From Methanomassiliicoccales archaeon RumEn M1 (GTDB lineage: Archaea > Thermoplasmatota > Thermoplasmata > Methanomassiliicoccales > Methanomassiliicoccaceae): a stretch of 52,839 nucleotides of DNA. Positions 8,456 to 17,386 of this stretch are shown piece after piece. The first letter of the stretch is position 1; each line of letters starts with the position of its first letter. The notes beneath the pieces were generated by a model, which worked only from the letters and a program-made list of their open reading frames with translations, did not search any database and was not told where the DNA came from. Position numbers and translations under genes: made by a program. The DNA lies in assembly GCA_001421185.1 (NCBI GenBank), contig LJKK01000093.1, positions 1-52,839 of the forward strand, read 5' to 3'.

Positions 8456-9157
8456 TCAGACGTCTCCCCTGAGCACGACCTTGCGCACATACTGCTTGGC
8501 GTTCTCCGCGATGGCCTTGACCTGGGCCTTGGACATGGGCTTGGCGTTCTCCAGGTGAGGGTCGAGCGTGTTCTGGGGCCGGAACTGCTGCAGAGCGTAC
8601 TTCTTCGCGCCTCCGATGTAGGCGGCGATGGCCTCGATGTCGGCCTCCTTTAGGAGGATGGGCGTCAGGGTGGTGCGGTACTCATGGTCGAGGCCGGAGG
8701 CCTCCAGTATCTCGATAGAGCGTTTAATGTCGTCCAGCTGGACGGGGATCCCGGCCAGATCGTCGTACTTCTCGTTCAGGGGCGCCTTAATGTCCATAGC
8801 CACGTAGTCGACCAGGCCTGCGTCGATGAGGTCCTTGAGCATCCGGGGGTTGGAGCCATTGGTGTCCAGCTTGACCTTGACCCCCAGCGCCTTGATCCGC
8901 CGTATCAGGTCCGGAAGGTCGTCATGGATGGTGGGCTCCCCGCCAGTCACGACCACGCCGTCGAGGAAGTCGTTGTGCTCGCGGATGAACGCTTCCACTT
9001 CCTCCCAGGGGACCTCGTCGTAGCTCCCCGGATCGAGGACCACGTCGCGGTTATGGCAGAACGGGCAGCGGAAGTTGCATCCCGGGAGGTAGATGGACGC
9101 CACCACATGACCGTCCCAGTCCAGGAGGGAGGTCTTGATGAAACCGATGATCTTCAT
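8456..9157 (-). CDS. Radical SAM activating enzyme, anaerobic ribonucleotide reductase activase type
   Basis: 233 residues from the ATG at 9157. The N-terminus KIIGFIKTSLLDWDGHVVASIYLPGCNFRCPFCHN holds the cluster-binding CxxxCxxC motif, and VVVTGGEPT is the SAM-binding GGE motif. KLDTNGSNP and DYVAMDIKAP follow, as in NrdG2/PflA-type activases that make a glycyl radical on a partner enzyme. The partner is not in this window, so the exact target is open. It ends a minus-strand series with the zinc protein, nadC and the beta-CASP nuclease. A longer frame to 9202 adds nothing conserved. Confidence 0.85.
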   Translation of the reverse strand: MKIIGFIKTSLLDWDGHVVASIYLPGCNFRCPFCHNRDVVLDPGSYDEVPWEEVEAFIREHNDFLDGVVVTGGEPTIHDDLPDLIRRIKALGVKVKLDTNGSNPRMLKDLIDAGLVDYVAMDIKAPLNEKYDDLAGIPVQLDDIKRSIEILEASGLDHEYRTTLTPILLKEADIEAIAAYIGGAKKYALQQFRPQNTLDPHLENAKPMSKAQVKAIAENAKQYVRKVVLRGDV

Positions 9158-9230
9158 GTCAAGGTTCTCGCAGGCGATGGTGACTATTGAACCTTGCCCC
9201 AAACGATGGAACGGCGGCGATGGGGCGGGC

Positions 9231-9404
9231 TCAGCGGTCCCCGCAGGCCCTCTTCTGCTCCTTCTCCTTGATATGGCCGGCGGGGCCGCCCCGGTCCTCC
9301 ATCGCCTTCTCGGCGCACTCGTCCTTGTCGCAGATGAAGGTGGCGAACTGGAAGTTTTTGGCCTGCTCGCCGCAATACCGGCACTTCTCCTTGGAGATGT
9401 CCAT
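9231..9404 (-). CDS. 57-residue zinc-binding protein
   Basis: A short gene easy to miss. The protein has two cysteine pairs, CRYCGE near residue 8 and ICDKDECAEKA near residue 25, spaced as a treble-clef or zinc-ribbon site, then a charged tail rich in Lys and Glu that ends in RACGDR. It lies 48 nt downstream of nadC and upstream of the radical SAM gene on the same strand. A TATA-like GGTTAATAG about 28 bp before the ATG suggests a leaderless transcript. Family and function not recognised. Confidence 0.65.
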   Translation of the reverse strand: MDISKEKCRYCGEQAKNFQFATFICDKDECAEKAMEDRGGPAGHIKEKEQKRACGDR

Positions 9405-9452
9405 GCGTCGTATGAGCGTCGCGATGGCTATTAACCGTTCCTGTCCGCGCCG

Positions 9453-10277
9453 TCAGCTCTTGATCTCCAGGATGTCGAGGCTGAACTGCATGGCCCTGGC
9501 CGAATGGGTGATCCATCCCAGGGAGATGACGTCCACTGCCTCCGCATAGTCGGGAGCGTTCTCCGGCGTGATGCCCCCTGACGCCTCCACCACGATGCGG
9601 GGGTCGATGCGCCGTATCGCTTCCGCGCATCTCGCCGCCTTTTCGGGCTCCATATTGTCCAGCAGGATGATGTCCGCCCCTGCCCGGGCGGCCTCCTCGC
9701 CCTCGTCCAGGGACTCGACCTCGATCTCCACCTTCTTGGTGAACGAGACCTTCTTGGCGCGCCTGACGGCCTCGGTGATGCTGCCTACCACCGCCAGGTG
9801 ATTGTCCTTGATGAGGATGGCGTCGTCCAGGCGGCTGCGGTGGGGGTCTCCGCCTCCCAGCACCACCGCTCTCTTCTCGAAGGGGCGGAACCCGGGCGTG
9901 GTCTTGCGGGTGGCCGCCACCCTGATGTCGGGGTTACGGGCCCTGCATGCCTGGACCACCTTGTTGGTGGCGGTGGCGATGCCCGACATGCGCATAAGGA
10001 AGTTCAACGCCAGCCGTTCGCCGGTGAGCAAGGAGCGTAGCGCTCCCTCGACCGACAGCACGTTCGAGCCGGCCGAGACGGCCTCGCCGTCCCTGGCCAG
10101 CGGCGTCACCTTGAGGCCAAGGTGCTGGAACACCTCGATCGCCTGCTCCAGGCCGGCGATCACCCCGTCCTCGTTGGCCCTGATGCGGGCCGTGCCCACC
10201 TCGTCCCCTATCAGGGCGAGGGTGGTGATGTCGCCGTCCCCCACATCCTCCTGGAGATACTCCTCGACCCACCTCAT
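9453..10277 (-). CDS. nadC: Quinolinate phosphoribosyltransferase (nicotinate-nucleotide pyrophosphorylase)
   Basis: 274 residues. Converts quinolinate and PRPP to nicotinate mononucleotide, CO2 and pyrophosphate in de novo NAD synthesis. Visible family motifs: EDVGDGDITT at the N-terminus, ERLALNFLMRMSGIATAT, RKTTPGFRPFEKRAVVLGGGDPHRSRLDD (the Arg/Lys/His substrate site), DNHL, EVESLDEGEEAARAGADIILLDNM, and VEASGGITPEN close to the end. The start is ATG 10277, preceded by GGGGGTGGCGGC. It lies 26 nt downstream of the beta-CASP gene. nadA and nadB are not in the window. Confidence 0.95.
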   Translation of the reverse strand: MRWVEEYLQEDVGDGDITTLALIGDEVGTARIRANEDGVIAGLEQAIEVFQHLGLKVTPLARDGEAVSAGSNVLSVEGALRSLLTGERLALNFLMRMSGIATATNKVVQACRARNPDIRVAATRKTTPGFRPFEKRAVVLGGGDPHRSRLDDAILIKDNHLAVVGSITEAVRRAKKVSFTKKVEIEVESLDEGEEAARAGADIILLDNMEPEKAARCAEAIRRIDPRIVVEASGGITPENAPDYAEAVDVISLGWITHSARAMQFSLDILEIKS

Positions 10278-10303
10278 GCCGCCACCCCCTTGGTCCGTCA
10301 GGC

Positions 10304-11554
10304 CTACAGTTCGAACTCCTGGTCCGAGACCGGCAACAGGACCTTTCGGCCATTGGCCTCGATGTCCTTTGCCAGCGCCGAGCGGTCGTCGGAGTGCATC
10401 AGCACGACCCTCTCCGGGTCGCAGGCCTCTACGAACGCCAACAGGTCGTTGTGGTCGGCATGCGCGGAGAGGTCGAACTTGCGCACCTCGCACTTGATCT
10501 TGACCGGGTGGGGCAGCTCCTCCTTGGTGGCCTGGACGTTGATGATCCCCTCGTTCATGAGCATGTGGCCGTTGGAGCCCTCCACCTGGAAACCGGACAG
10601 CAGGATGGCGCTCTTGGGGTCGTCCTTCACATCATCGATGTAGGTTAGCACCGGACCGCCGTCCAGCATGCCGCCGGTGGTCACGATGACCTGGGCCTCC
10701 CGGCGGGCGCGGTGGCGGTCCGCGGGGGTCCTGACCTCGTGGAACTTGCGCTTGGCGGCCTTCAGCGCCTTCTCGTTGCGCACGAACTCCGGCCGGTCGA
10801 GGTAGTAGCGACTGATGGTCTTCCCCATGCCGTCCACCCACATGTTGTACTTGAGGTCCTTGAGGATGAGCATGATCTCCTGGGTCCGGCCCACCGCGAA
10901 GCATGGCAGGATGGCGCGGCCGCCCCTCTCCACGACCTCCTTCACCTTTTCCACGAGCTCATGCTCGGTCTTGGTGCGGTCGGTGTGGTTCCGCCCGGCA
11001 TAGGTCGCCTCCAGGATGAGGTTGTCGCACTTCACGGGGTGAGCGCCCCAGACCAGCCTCATGTTGGTGGTGTGCAGGTCGCCGGTGAACACCGTCGTCT
11101 GGTCGCCCCGAAGCTCGAACATGGCGGCGCCGGGAAGGTGTCCCGCGGGGTGAAGCTCGACCTCGAACCCGCCCACGTCCATGATCTCGCCATAGGTCAT
11201 GGTGGTGAAGTTGCGCATCAAGGTCTGGATGTCCTCCTCGTCGTACGGCTTGGGGTATCCTTCCAGCCCGGCGATCTTCAGGGAGTCTCGGACCAGCAGC
11301 TCCACCACATCGGCGGAGATGGGCGTGGTCACCACCTCGGTGTCATACTTTCCGCATAGCCAGGGGAGCATCCCACAATGGTCCAGGTGGCTGTGGGTGA
11401 GGAACGCCATGTCCACCGGCGGAGCGGCCAGGGGATATTGTGGCGGTTTGGATGCTGTCATTCCATACTCGAAAAGAAGACTGGCCCCCTTGTTCTGCAG
11501 GACCATGCCCATCTTTCCAACGACCTCGGCGCCGCCGAGGAACTTGATCTTCAT
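10304..11554 (-). CDS. Metallo-beta-lactamase/beta-CASP ribonuclease, aCPSF2-type
   Basis: 416 residues, without the KH domains of aCPSF1. The zinc site is THSHLDHCG (HxHxDH), with HPAGHLPGAAMF, FTGDL and the beta-CASP motifs ILPCFAVGRTQEIMLIL and SAHADHNDLLAF. Members of this group are endo- and 5'-3' exoribonucleases in archaeal RNA processing and decay. A textbook ribosome-binding site, AAGGAGGT, lies 6 nt before the ATG, and yjbQ ends 12 nt upstream, so the two are co-transcribed. The stop is TAG. Confidence 0.9.
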   Translation of the reverse strand: MKIKFLGGAEVVGKMGMVLQNKGASLLFEYGMTASKPPQYPLAAPPVDMAFLTHSHLDHCGMLPWLCGKYDTEVVTTPISADVVELLVRDSLKIAGLEGYPKPYDEEDIQTLMRNFTTMTYGEIMDVGGFEVELHPAGHLPGAAMFELRGDQTTVFTGDLHTTNMRLVWGAHPVKCDNLILEATYAGRNHTDRTKTEHELVEKVKEVVERGGRAILPCFAVGRTQEIMLILKDLKYNMWVDGMGKTISRYYLDRPEFVRNEKALKAAKRKFHEVRTPADRHRARREAQVIVTTGGMLDGGPVLTYIDDVKDDPKSAILLSGFQVEGSNGHMLMNEGIINVQATKEELPHPVKIKCEVRKFDLSAHADHNDLLAFVEACDPERVVLMHSDDRSALAKDIEANGRKVLLPVSDQEFEL

Positions 11555-11566
11555 GCTTGTACCTCC

Positions 11567-11989
11567 TTAATGATCTCCTATGATCTGTACTATCAGCTGT
11601 CGGTCCCTGCCACGGGGGTCGAGCTCCATCAGGACTGGCTGCTGCCAGGTGCCCAGATCGAGCTCGCCTTGGTGAAAGGGAATGACCAGGGAAGGACCGA
11701 GGAACGATGCGCGGATGTGGGAGTGGCCGTTGCCGTCCCTCCAGCGCAGGTGATGCTCATACTCTATATCCTTGGGCATCAGCCTCTGAAGGGCATCGCG
11801 CATGTCCTTCTGTAGGCCGCCCTCATATTCTATGGTGAACAGGGCACAGGTGGAATGGGGGACGAACGCGCACAGGAGGCCCTCGCGTAGGCCTGAGTTC
11901 CTCAGCGCGCCCTTCAATATGGAAGTGATGTCGACGATGCTCCCCTCTGCTTCCGTCCTTATCTGTATCTGTTCCCTATGGGTCCCCAT
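11567..11989 (-). CDS. YjbQ-family (UPF0047) protein
   Basis: 140 residues from ATG 11989 (a GTG or ATG up to 12013 would add eight). The signature PHSTCALFTIEYEGG, the conserved histidines in YEHHLRWRDGNGHSHIRASFLGPS and the end DLGTWQQPVLMELDPRGRDRQLIVQIIG are all present. YjbQ has been linked to thiamine phosphate synthase activity when overproduced; its real role is unsettled. A TATA-like TTATAC (about 12020-12030) lies roughly 36 bp before the shorter start, which favours it. First gene of the minus-strand run to the radical SAM gene. Confidence 0.88.
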   Translation of the reverse strand: MGTHREQIQIRTEAEGSIVDITSILKGALRNSGLREGLLCAFVPHSTCALFTIEYEGGLQKDMRDALQRLMPKDIEYEHHLRWRDGNGHSHIRASFLGPSLVIPFHQGELDLGTWQQPVLMELDPRGRDRQLIVQIIGDH

Positions 11990-12118
11990 ACCTAAATCTA
12001 ACACCGCTACCAAGGGGCAAGTATAAGTAGATAATGGATACGTCGAAAGGCGCCTGCTATGGTAGCCAGATGTATGAGGGGCAGAAAAATCCTATAAAAA
12101 TCAAAGGAAAAGGGAAGC

Positions 12119-12127
12119 ATTATTAAA
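12119..12127 (+). promoter_or_regulatory. TATA box of the HTH gene
   Basis: ATTATTAAA centred 27 bp before the GTG at 12150; it argues for that start and a leaderless transcript. A second TATA-like stretch (cctataaaaat) lies 30 bp further upstream. Confidence 0.5.
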
Positions 12128-12149
12128 CGTGATAGTTTTCGCCGTTCTA

Positions 12150-12509
12150 GTGTCTGAGAACATAGCTATATCCAACAATGGTTGGGCCCGCGCCCCGCCC
12201 GACAAGGTCTGGCTTAGTTCGGGCTTCCGCGTGATGCTGATCAAGATGGGCATCGACAAGGCTGGCAGCGTAAACCAGCTGGGAAGGGAGCTGGGCTACC
12301 GGTCCCGGGTGCATCCGGGGTGGAGCATAAGACAGATCCTGGTGGGCAAGCAGCCCTTCCCCATGGACCGCCTGAGGGCGATCGCCGAGTTCCTCGAATA
12401 TCCACTGGAAGACATCTTGCGCCATCAGACGAACCATTCATCGGTGACGGTGGAGAGCACGCGCAGGGCCCTCGAGGCCAACGGCATGCTCTTCTATATG
12501 CCTCGGTGA
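12150..12509 (+). CDS. HTH (XRE-like) protein, possible DNA-binding regulator
   Basis: 119 residues from GTG 12150. The middle holds a helix-turn-helix-like segment: VNQLGRELGYRSR, then HPGWSIRQILVGKQPFPMDRLRAIAEFLEYPLEDIL, which resembles the helices 2-5 of a Cro/XRE repressor domain, though the turn is unusually long. The C-terminus (VESTRRALEANGMLFYMPR) is short. I do not recognise a specific family. It stands alone; the next gene has its own promoter. Confidence 0.6.
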   Translation: MSENIAISNNGWARAPPDKVWLSSGFRVMLIKMGIDKAGSVNQLGRELGYRSRVHPGWSIRQILVGKQPFPMDRLRAIAEFLEYPLEDILRHQTNHSSVTVESTRRALEANGMLFYMPR

Positions 12510-12606
12510 GGCCCCTCGCCCTGGCACTGGATATTATGCCTGGGCGATAAATGATTTATAGTCCTCACGGCATAACCTAGAACGTCGGACATTCGTCCGA
12601 CCGGGG

Positions 12607-13512
12607 ATGGGTCTGCACTTGAGGAAACGTGGTCGCATACGTGACGAGGCGACAAGCTCGCTGGTACGCAACGGAGTATACCACCTTGCCGACACGTATG
12701 ACGACGTCGAGGCCAGGAAGTTCGACGGCCCCGTGGTCTACAGCTTCTGGAGCGCGGTGAAGTACACCTTCGGCCTATCCCTCCTGCTGTGGTGGCTGCC
12801 CGTGTTCGGGCAGATGATCGCCGGATACGTGGGCGGAAGGAGGGCAGGATCTCCCTGGAAGGGCATGGTGGCGGCCATAATCCCGGTGGCGTTCTTCTTC
12901 CTCATCGACGAGCTGGTGGCACTGGGCATCGTTCCCACGGTATGGTTCGGCATCGACCTCTCCCCAGCGGCCATGATGACGCTCATTGGGACCCTCGTTC
13001 CAGTGGTGCAGCCATACCTTGAGTTCGTCAACATGTATCTGACATCGTTCTTCTCCTCCCTGCAGACCGCCACCGAGCTAGGCTTCGATAGCTACATCAT
13101 CACTGTGGCTTTCGCCTACATCGGAGGGGTCCTGTCGCTGCAGAACCGTCGGGAGATGGAGCTACTGTCGAAGATGAGCCGGGGGAACAATACCACGGTG
13201 GTCCTGGAAGGCAATACCTTCCAGACCGCCCCCGTGAGGAACCGGAGGATAGAACCGGGCTTCTCGGACCTGGATGCCATCACCGCGTCCAACGATGATG
13301 ACATCACCCCGCGTTCGTTCCGGCGGGCCATGTACGACGAGGAACTGTTCGACGCCCTCACCGAGGAGGAGAGGAGGAGCCTTCGGGAGCGGGCTCAGGA
13401 GATGGTAGCACAGCAGAGGCAGCTGGAAAGGAGGCTCCGTCGGGCAGCGGAGGAGGAGCGCTCCCTGCGCGCACGGACGGCCGACGACTCCCTCGATTGG
13501 GAGTTCATCTGA
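12607..13512 (+). CDS. Membrane protein with a charged C-terminal coiled coil
   Basis: 301 residues, no family recognised. A charged N-terminal 55 residues is followed by about four membrane segments (near residues 55-75, 83-105, 115-140 and 155-175). The last 120 residues are cytoplasmic in character: an Asp-rich stretch, then EELFDALTEEERRSLRERAQEMVAQQ, a coiled coil of E, R and Q ending in DSLDWEFI. A TATA-like TGATTTATAG lies about 12552-12561, some 45-50 bp before the start. Single gene upstream of TFS. Confidence 0.65.
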   Translation: MGLHLRKRGRIRDEATSSLVRNGVYHLADTYDDVEARKFDGPVVYSFWSAVKYTFGLSLLLWWLPVFGQMIAGYVGGRRAGSPWKGMVAAIIPVAFFFLIDELVALGIVPTVWFGIDLSPAAMMTLIGTLVPVVQPYLEFVNMYLTSFFSSLQTATELGFDSYIITVAFAYIGGVLSLQNRREMELLSKMSRGNNTTVVLEGNTFQTAPVRNRRIEPGFSDLDAITASNDDDITPRSFRRAMYDEELFDALTEEERRSLRERAQEMVAQQRQLERRLRRAAEEERSLRARTADDSLDWEFI

Positions 13513-13537
13513 GGGGCCAGGCATTCTCCCAGAACCC

Positions 13538-13545
13538 TTTTATAC
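13538..13545 (+). promoter_or_regulatory. TATA box of the TFS gene
   Basis: TTTTATAC, centred 33 bp before the ATG at 13575. Confidence 0.6.
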
Positions 13546-13574
13546 GTGCATCATTTTCGAGAATCGGTTTTAAT

Positions 13575-13910
13575 ATGTTCTGTCCCAAGTGCGGCAGCAT
13601 CATGCGGCCAAAGGAAAAGGGCAAGTCCGAGCTTGTGTGCAGCAAACCCGAATGCGCCACCCGGGAGAAGGTGGACAACCTGGGAAAAGGGGTCACCACC
13701 ACCATACGGACCGAGATGACGAAGAAGGAGGTGGAGGACTGCCCCGTGGTGGGAGGTGCGGAGAGCATCATGCCCACCACCGACGCGACCTGCCCCAAGT
13801 GTTCCCATTCGAAAGCGTACTGGTATCTCAGACAGACCCGCAAGGCCGATGAGCCGGAGACGACCTTCCTCACCTGCTGCTCCTGTGGCCACAAGTGGCG
13901 CGCCTACTGA
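13575..13910 (+). CDS. tfs: Transcription factor S (TFIIS-like RNA cleavage factor)
   Basis: 111 residues. It stimulates the RNA-cleavage activity of stalled archaeal RNA polymerase. The N-terminal zinc ribbon is MFCPKCGSIMRP with CSKPEC, as in RPB9/TFS; the C-terminal ribbon is TCPKCSHSKAYWY with TCCSCGHKW. The acidic tip that enters the polymerase active site is present (RKADEPETTF, Asp-Glu). A weak or no Shine-Dalgarno site is seen, and the TATA box lies just upstream, so the transcript is nearly leaderless. PCNA follows with its own promoter. Confidence 0.95.
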   Translation: MFCPKCGSIMRPKEKGKSELVCSKPECATREKVDNLGKGVTTTIRTEMTKKEVEDCPVVGGAESIMPTTDATCPKCSHSKAYWYLRQTRKADEPETTFLTCCSCGHKWRAY

Positions 13911-13929
13911 CCCAGAGCGGTCATGGAAG

Positions 13930-13938
13930 TTTATATTA
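13930..13938 (+). promoter_or_regulatory. TATA box of the PCNA gene
   Basis: TTTATATTA, about 49 bp before the ATG at 13983, leaving a short leader with a G-rich stretch (tgggggaattt) as ribosome-binding site. Confidence 0.55.
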
Positions 13939-13982
13939 TGGAAAACGCGTTTACCTTGAACTCATAGCTTTGGGGGAATTTG

Positions 13983-14720
13983 ATGTTTCACGCTAAGATA
14001 AAATCGGAGGCCCTTAAGGGCATAGTCGATGTGGTCTCCACCCTAGTGGATGAGGCGAAGTTCAACATTAACGCTGACGGTTTCGAGCTGAAGGCGGTCG
14101 ACCCCGCGCACGTCGCCATGATCGAGATGAAGGTGGGGAAAGGCGCCTTCGAGGAGTTCGCGGCCGACGAGACCGAGCTCGGCGTGGACCTCGACAAGAT
14201 CAAGGAGGTCCTCAGACTGGCCCGCTCTGGAGACCTCATCGAGATGGAGCAGGATGAGGAGAAGAGCCGCCTTATACTGCACGTCGGGAACATCACCCGC
14301 CGCATGAACCTGGTGGACATCACCGGGATGAGCGACCCCAGGGTGCCCAACCTGTCCCTCCCCGCCATGGTGGCGGTGACCTCCGATGAGCTCCAGAAGG
14401 GCATCCGCGCCGCCGAGTCGGTCAGCGACCACATTGCGCTCACCGCCACCCCCGAAGGCTTTGAGATGTACTCGGAAGGGGACACCGACTCGGTGACCCT
14501 GCGTTTGCCCAAGGACCTCCTCATTTCCTTGGAGTGCGAAGAGAGGGTGAGGAGCCTGTTCCCCTTGGACTACTTCTCCAACATGGTCCGTTCGATCCCC
14601 GCTGGCTCGGTGGTCTCCATCAACCTGGGGAGCGACTACCCGGTAAAGCTGGAGTTCGAGATCGCCGACAAGAACGGCTCGGTCAGATATCTTCTCGCCC
14701 CCAGGATCGAGAGCGATTGA
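13983..14720 (+). CDS. pcn: DNA polymerase sliding clamp (PCNA)
   Basis: 245 residues, the usual archaeal PCNA length. The homotrimeric ring tethers DNA polymerase, Fen1, ligase and other partners to DNA. Family features: FHAKIKSEALKGIVDVVSTLVDEAKFNINADGFELKAVDPAHVAMIEM at the start with the AVDPAHVAM signature, the interdomain connector near residues 115-130 (VPNLSLPAMV), and a C-terminus LEFEIADKNGSVRYLLAPRIESD carrying the LAPRIE partner-binding end. A TTG directly before the ATG is in frame but the MMFHAKI start is the likely one. Confidence 0.97.
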   Translation: MFHAKIKSEALKGIVDVVSTLVDEAKFNINADGFELKAVDPAHVAMIEMKVGKGAFEEFAADETELGVDLDKIKEVLRLARSGDLIEMEQDEEKSRLILHVGNITRRMNLVDITGMSDPRVPNLSLPAMVAVTSDELQKGIRAAESVSDHIALTATPEGFEMYSEGDTDSVTLRLPKDLLISLECEERVRSLFPLDYFSNMVRSIPAGSVVSINLGSDYPVKLEFEIADKNGSVRYLLAPRIESD

Positions 14721-14862
14721 GCAAACCCCTTCCCGATAAACATCTTCACCGTTTTCGCACCCCCATTCCAGCAAGGCGACTGGCTTTTGAGCTATTCCGG
14801 GAAAGTTTTTTTAATGATATCCCGTTTATTGACCGAATCCCACTCTTCCCGAGGTGCCAAAT

Positions 14863-15699
14863 TTGCCCTTATATGATGATAAAACCATTCAGATGCTAGA
14901 AACCAAGGCGAACATCATCCGCCGGCATGTGATCAAGATGACCTTCACCGCCCAGTCCGGTCATCCTGGCGGTTCGCTGTCCTACGCCGACATCATCTCA
15001 GCGCTCTACTTCCAGGTGATGAACCACCGGCCCGAGGAGCCCCAATGGGAGGACCGCGATCGCCTGGTGCTCTCCAAGGGCCATGCCGCGCCCGCCTACT
15101 ACGCCGCTCTGGCCGAGTCCGGCTACATCCCCGTGGACGACCTGCTGGGGCTGCGCAAGCTCGGCTCCCACCTGCAGGGACATCCGTGCCGGCAGAAGAC
15201 CCCCGGGGTGGAGATGTCCACCGGCTCCCTGGGGCAGGGACTCAGCGTCGCCAACGGAATGGCGCTGGCGGCCAAGCTGGACCGCCGCCCCAGCCGTATC
15301 TATTGCCTGTGCGGGGACGGAGAGATGGAGGAAGGGCAGAACTGGGAGGCCGCCATGCTGGCATCCCATTACAAGCTGGACAACATCACCGCCTTCGTCG
15401 ACCGCAACATGATGCAGATCGACGGGCCCACCGAGAACGTCATGTCGCTGGAACCTCTGGCGGACAAGTGGCGGGCCTTCGGATGGAACGTCCTGGAGAT
15501 CAACGGGCATGACATGAGGCAGATCCTGGAGGCCTGCGACAAGGCATCCCAGGTGAAGGGAAAGCCCAGCATGGTCATCGCCCACACCATCAAAGGGAAG
15601 GGAGTCTCCTTCATGGAGGGAGCGGTGGCATTCCACGGGAAGGCCCCCAATCCGGACGAGTATCGCATCGCCCTCAAGGAACTGGGGGAATCGTCATGA
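14863..15699 (+). CDS. Transketolase, N-terminal (TPP-binding) subunit
   Basis: 278 residues from TTG 14863, which has GAGGTG six bases upstream; the GTG inside that motif (14854) would be a poorer start. Split transketolases move two-carbon units between sugar phosphates in the non-oxidative pentose phosphate pathway. Visible: SGHPGGSLSYAD, SKGHAAPAYYAAL, GSLGQGLSVANGMA, and the thiamine-diphosphate/Mg motif CGDGEMEEGQNWEAAM with the later Asn. The C-terminal subunit overlaps by 4 nt and transaldolase follows, so this is one operon. An AT-rich promoter (tttttttaatgat) lies about 14806-14818. Confidence 0.95.
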   Translation: MPLYDDKTIQMLETKANIIRRHVIKMTFTAQSGHPGGSLSYADIISALYFQVMNHRPEEPQWEDRDRLVLSKGHAAPAYYAALAESGYIPVDDLLGLRKLGSHLQGHPCRQKTPGVEMSTGSLGQGLSVANGMALAAKLDRRPSRIYCLCGDGEMEEGQNWEAAMLASHYKLDNITAFVDRNMMQIDGPTENVMSLEPLADKWRAFGWNVLEINGHDMRQILEACDKASQVKGKPSMVIAHTIKGKGVSFMEGAVAFHGKAPNPDEYRIALKELGESS

Positions 15700-16643
15700 A
15701 GTGGGTATACACCAGCCAGAGGAAGGAGTACGCCAATGCGCTGACCGAACTGGGGAGGACCCGCACCGACGTGGTCGTGCTCGACGCCGACCTGTCATCC
15801 AGCACCAGGACCGTCGAGTTCGCCAAGAAGTTCCCCGAGAGGTTCTTCAACTGCGGCATCGCCGAGCAGAACATGATGGGTACCGCAGCCGGCCTGGCCG
15901 CCAGTGGCAAGGTGGTGTTCGCCTCGACCTTCGCGGTCTTCGCCACTGGTCGGTGCTGGGACCAGATCAGGCAATCCATCGCCTACCCCAATCTGAACGT
16001 CAAGATCGTGGCCACCCACGCCGGCATCACCGTGGGCGGCGACGGCGCCTCGCACCAGGCCCTGGAGGACATAGGCCTCATGAGGTCGCTGCCCAACATG
16101 ACCGTTATCGTGCCGGCGGACGGGATAGAGGCCTACAAGGCGGTCAAGGCGGTCGCCGACCACTGCGGACCCTGCTACGTCCGCCTCGGCAGGGCCGACG
16201 TCCCCATGCTGACATCCATGGACTCGGAGTTCATCATCGGCAAAGCCGCCGTGCTCCGGGAGGGCAGCGACGTCACCCTGGTGGGCTGCGGACAGATGGT
16301 CGCGGCCTGCATGGACGCGGCCGAGGAGCTGAGCAAGAGGGGGGTGGAGGCGGAGGTCATCAACATGTCCACCGTCAAGCCCCTGGACGAGGAGGTCCTG
16401 CTGCGCTCCGTGGAGAAGACCGGCGCGGTGGTGACCGCTGAAGAGCACAGCATCACCACGGGGTTGGGAAGCGCCGTGGCCTCGGTGCTCGGAGAGAAGC
16501 TGCCGTCCCCACTGAAGATGATCGGGACGCCTGACTGCTTCGGCGAGTCGGGGGAGAGCGAGGAACTGATGCGCCGTTACGGCCTCACCGCGGAAAGGGT
16601 CGCCCTGGCCGCCGAGGAGGTCATCCGGAGGAAGAGACAATGA
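15696..16643 (+). CDS. Transketolase, C-terminal (pyrimidine-binding) subunit
   Basis: 315 residues, start overlapping the N-subunit stop (ATGA). It completes the heterotetrameric transketolase: the Glu in [23 protein letters not shown] activates the cofactor, [25 protein letters not shown] forms part of the active site, and the last 110 residues ([20 protein letters not shown] onward) are the transketolase C-domain. Translationally coupled to both neighbours. Confidence 0.95.
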   Translation: MKWVYTSQRKEYANALTELGRTRTDVVVLDADLSSSTRTVEFAKKFPERFFNCGIAEQNMMGTAAGLAASGKVVFASTFAVFATGRCWDQIRQSIAYPNLNVKIVATHAGITVGGDGASHQALEDIGLMRSLPNMTVIVPADGIEAYKAVKAVADHCGPCYVRLGRADVPMLTSMDSEFIIGKAAVLREGSDVTLVGCGQMVAACMDAAEELSKRGVEAEVINMSTVKPLDEEVLLRSVEKTGAVVTAEEHSITTGLGSAVASVLGEKLPSPLKMIGTPDCFGESGESEELMRRYGLTAERVALAAEEVIRRKRQ

Positions 16644-17287
16644 AGATCTTCATAGACACTGCCAACCTGGACAAGATCCGCGAAGTGAACAGCTGGGGCA
16701 TTCTGGACGGCGTCACCACCAACCCCAGCCTGGTGGCCAAGGAGAACACGGACTTCGAGACCCTGGTGGGCGAGATCTGCAAGATGGTCGACGGCCCCAT
16801 CAGCGCCGAGGTCATGAGCGTCACCGCGCCCGAGATGGTGGCCGAGGCACGCAAGCTGGCCGCCATCAACAAGAACGTGGTGATCAAGGTCCCCATGACC
16901 GAGGAGGGCCTGAAGGCCACCAAGGCGCTGGCCGATGAGGGCATACCGGTCAACATGACGTTGGTGTTCTCGGCCGCCCAGGCGCTACTGGCCTGCAAGG
17001 CCGGGGCCCGCTACATCTCGCCCTTCGTGGGCCGTTTCGACGACGTGGGGGAGGACGGCATGAGGCTCATCTCCGAGATCATGGACATCCTGGACTCATA
17101 CGACTTCGAAACGGAGGTCATCGTGGCATCGATCCGGCATCCGATCCACGTCACGCAGGCCGCCAGGATGGGCGCGCACATCGCCACCATTCCCTACGAC
17201 GTGCTGAAGAAGATGTTCAACCATCCTCTCACGGACATCGGCATCAAGCGGTTCCAGGACGACTGGGCCAAGGTGCCGAAGAAGTGA
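16640..17287 (+). CDS. tal: Transaldolase, small FSA/TalC type
   Basis: 215 residues, the short TalC/fructose-6-phosphate aldolase-like class. [35 protein letters not shown] is the diagnostic N-terminus, [17 protein letters not shown] carries the Schiff-base lysine, and [16 protein letters not shown] and [18 protein letters not shown] complete the barrel. It transfers a dihydroxyacetone unit between sugar phosphates and with the two transketolase subunits forms a non-oxidative pentose pathway. Start overlaps the previous stop by 4 nt. Confidence 0.93.
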   Translation: MKIFIDTANLDKIREVNSWGILDGVTTNPSLVAKENTDFETLVGEICKMVDGPISAEVMSVTAPEMVAEARKLAAINKNVVIKVPMTEEGLKATKALADEGIPVNMTLVFSAAQALLACKAGARYISPFVGRFDDVGEDGMRLISEIMDILDSYDFETEVIVASIRHPIHVTQAARMGAHIATIPYDVLKKMFNHPLTDIGIKRFQDDWAKVPKK

Positions 17288-17313
17288 GGGAAAACGCCTT
17301 CCATCCTTTTCTC

Positions 17314-17339
17314 CGGTCCCGGCTGCTCGGCCGGGACCG
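17314..17339 (+). terminator. Hairpin after the transketolase-transaldolase operon
   Basis: A perfect 10-bp stem CGGTCCCGGC/GCCGGGACCG with loop TGCTCG, followed by TTTTC. It separates the operon from the proA promoter. Confidence 0.6.
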
Positions 17340-17350
17340 TTTTCGAGCGA

Positions 17351-17359
17351 AAGATATAT
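17351..17359 (+). promoter_or_regulatory. TATA box of proA
   Basis: AAGATATAT/AGATATATT centred about 32 bp before the ATG at 17387, supporting that start over the GTG at 17366. Confidence 0.55.
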
Positions 17360-17386
17360 TGCTACGTGACCGATTTTTCGGGCGCC

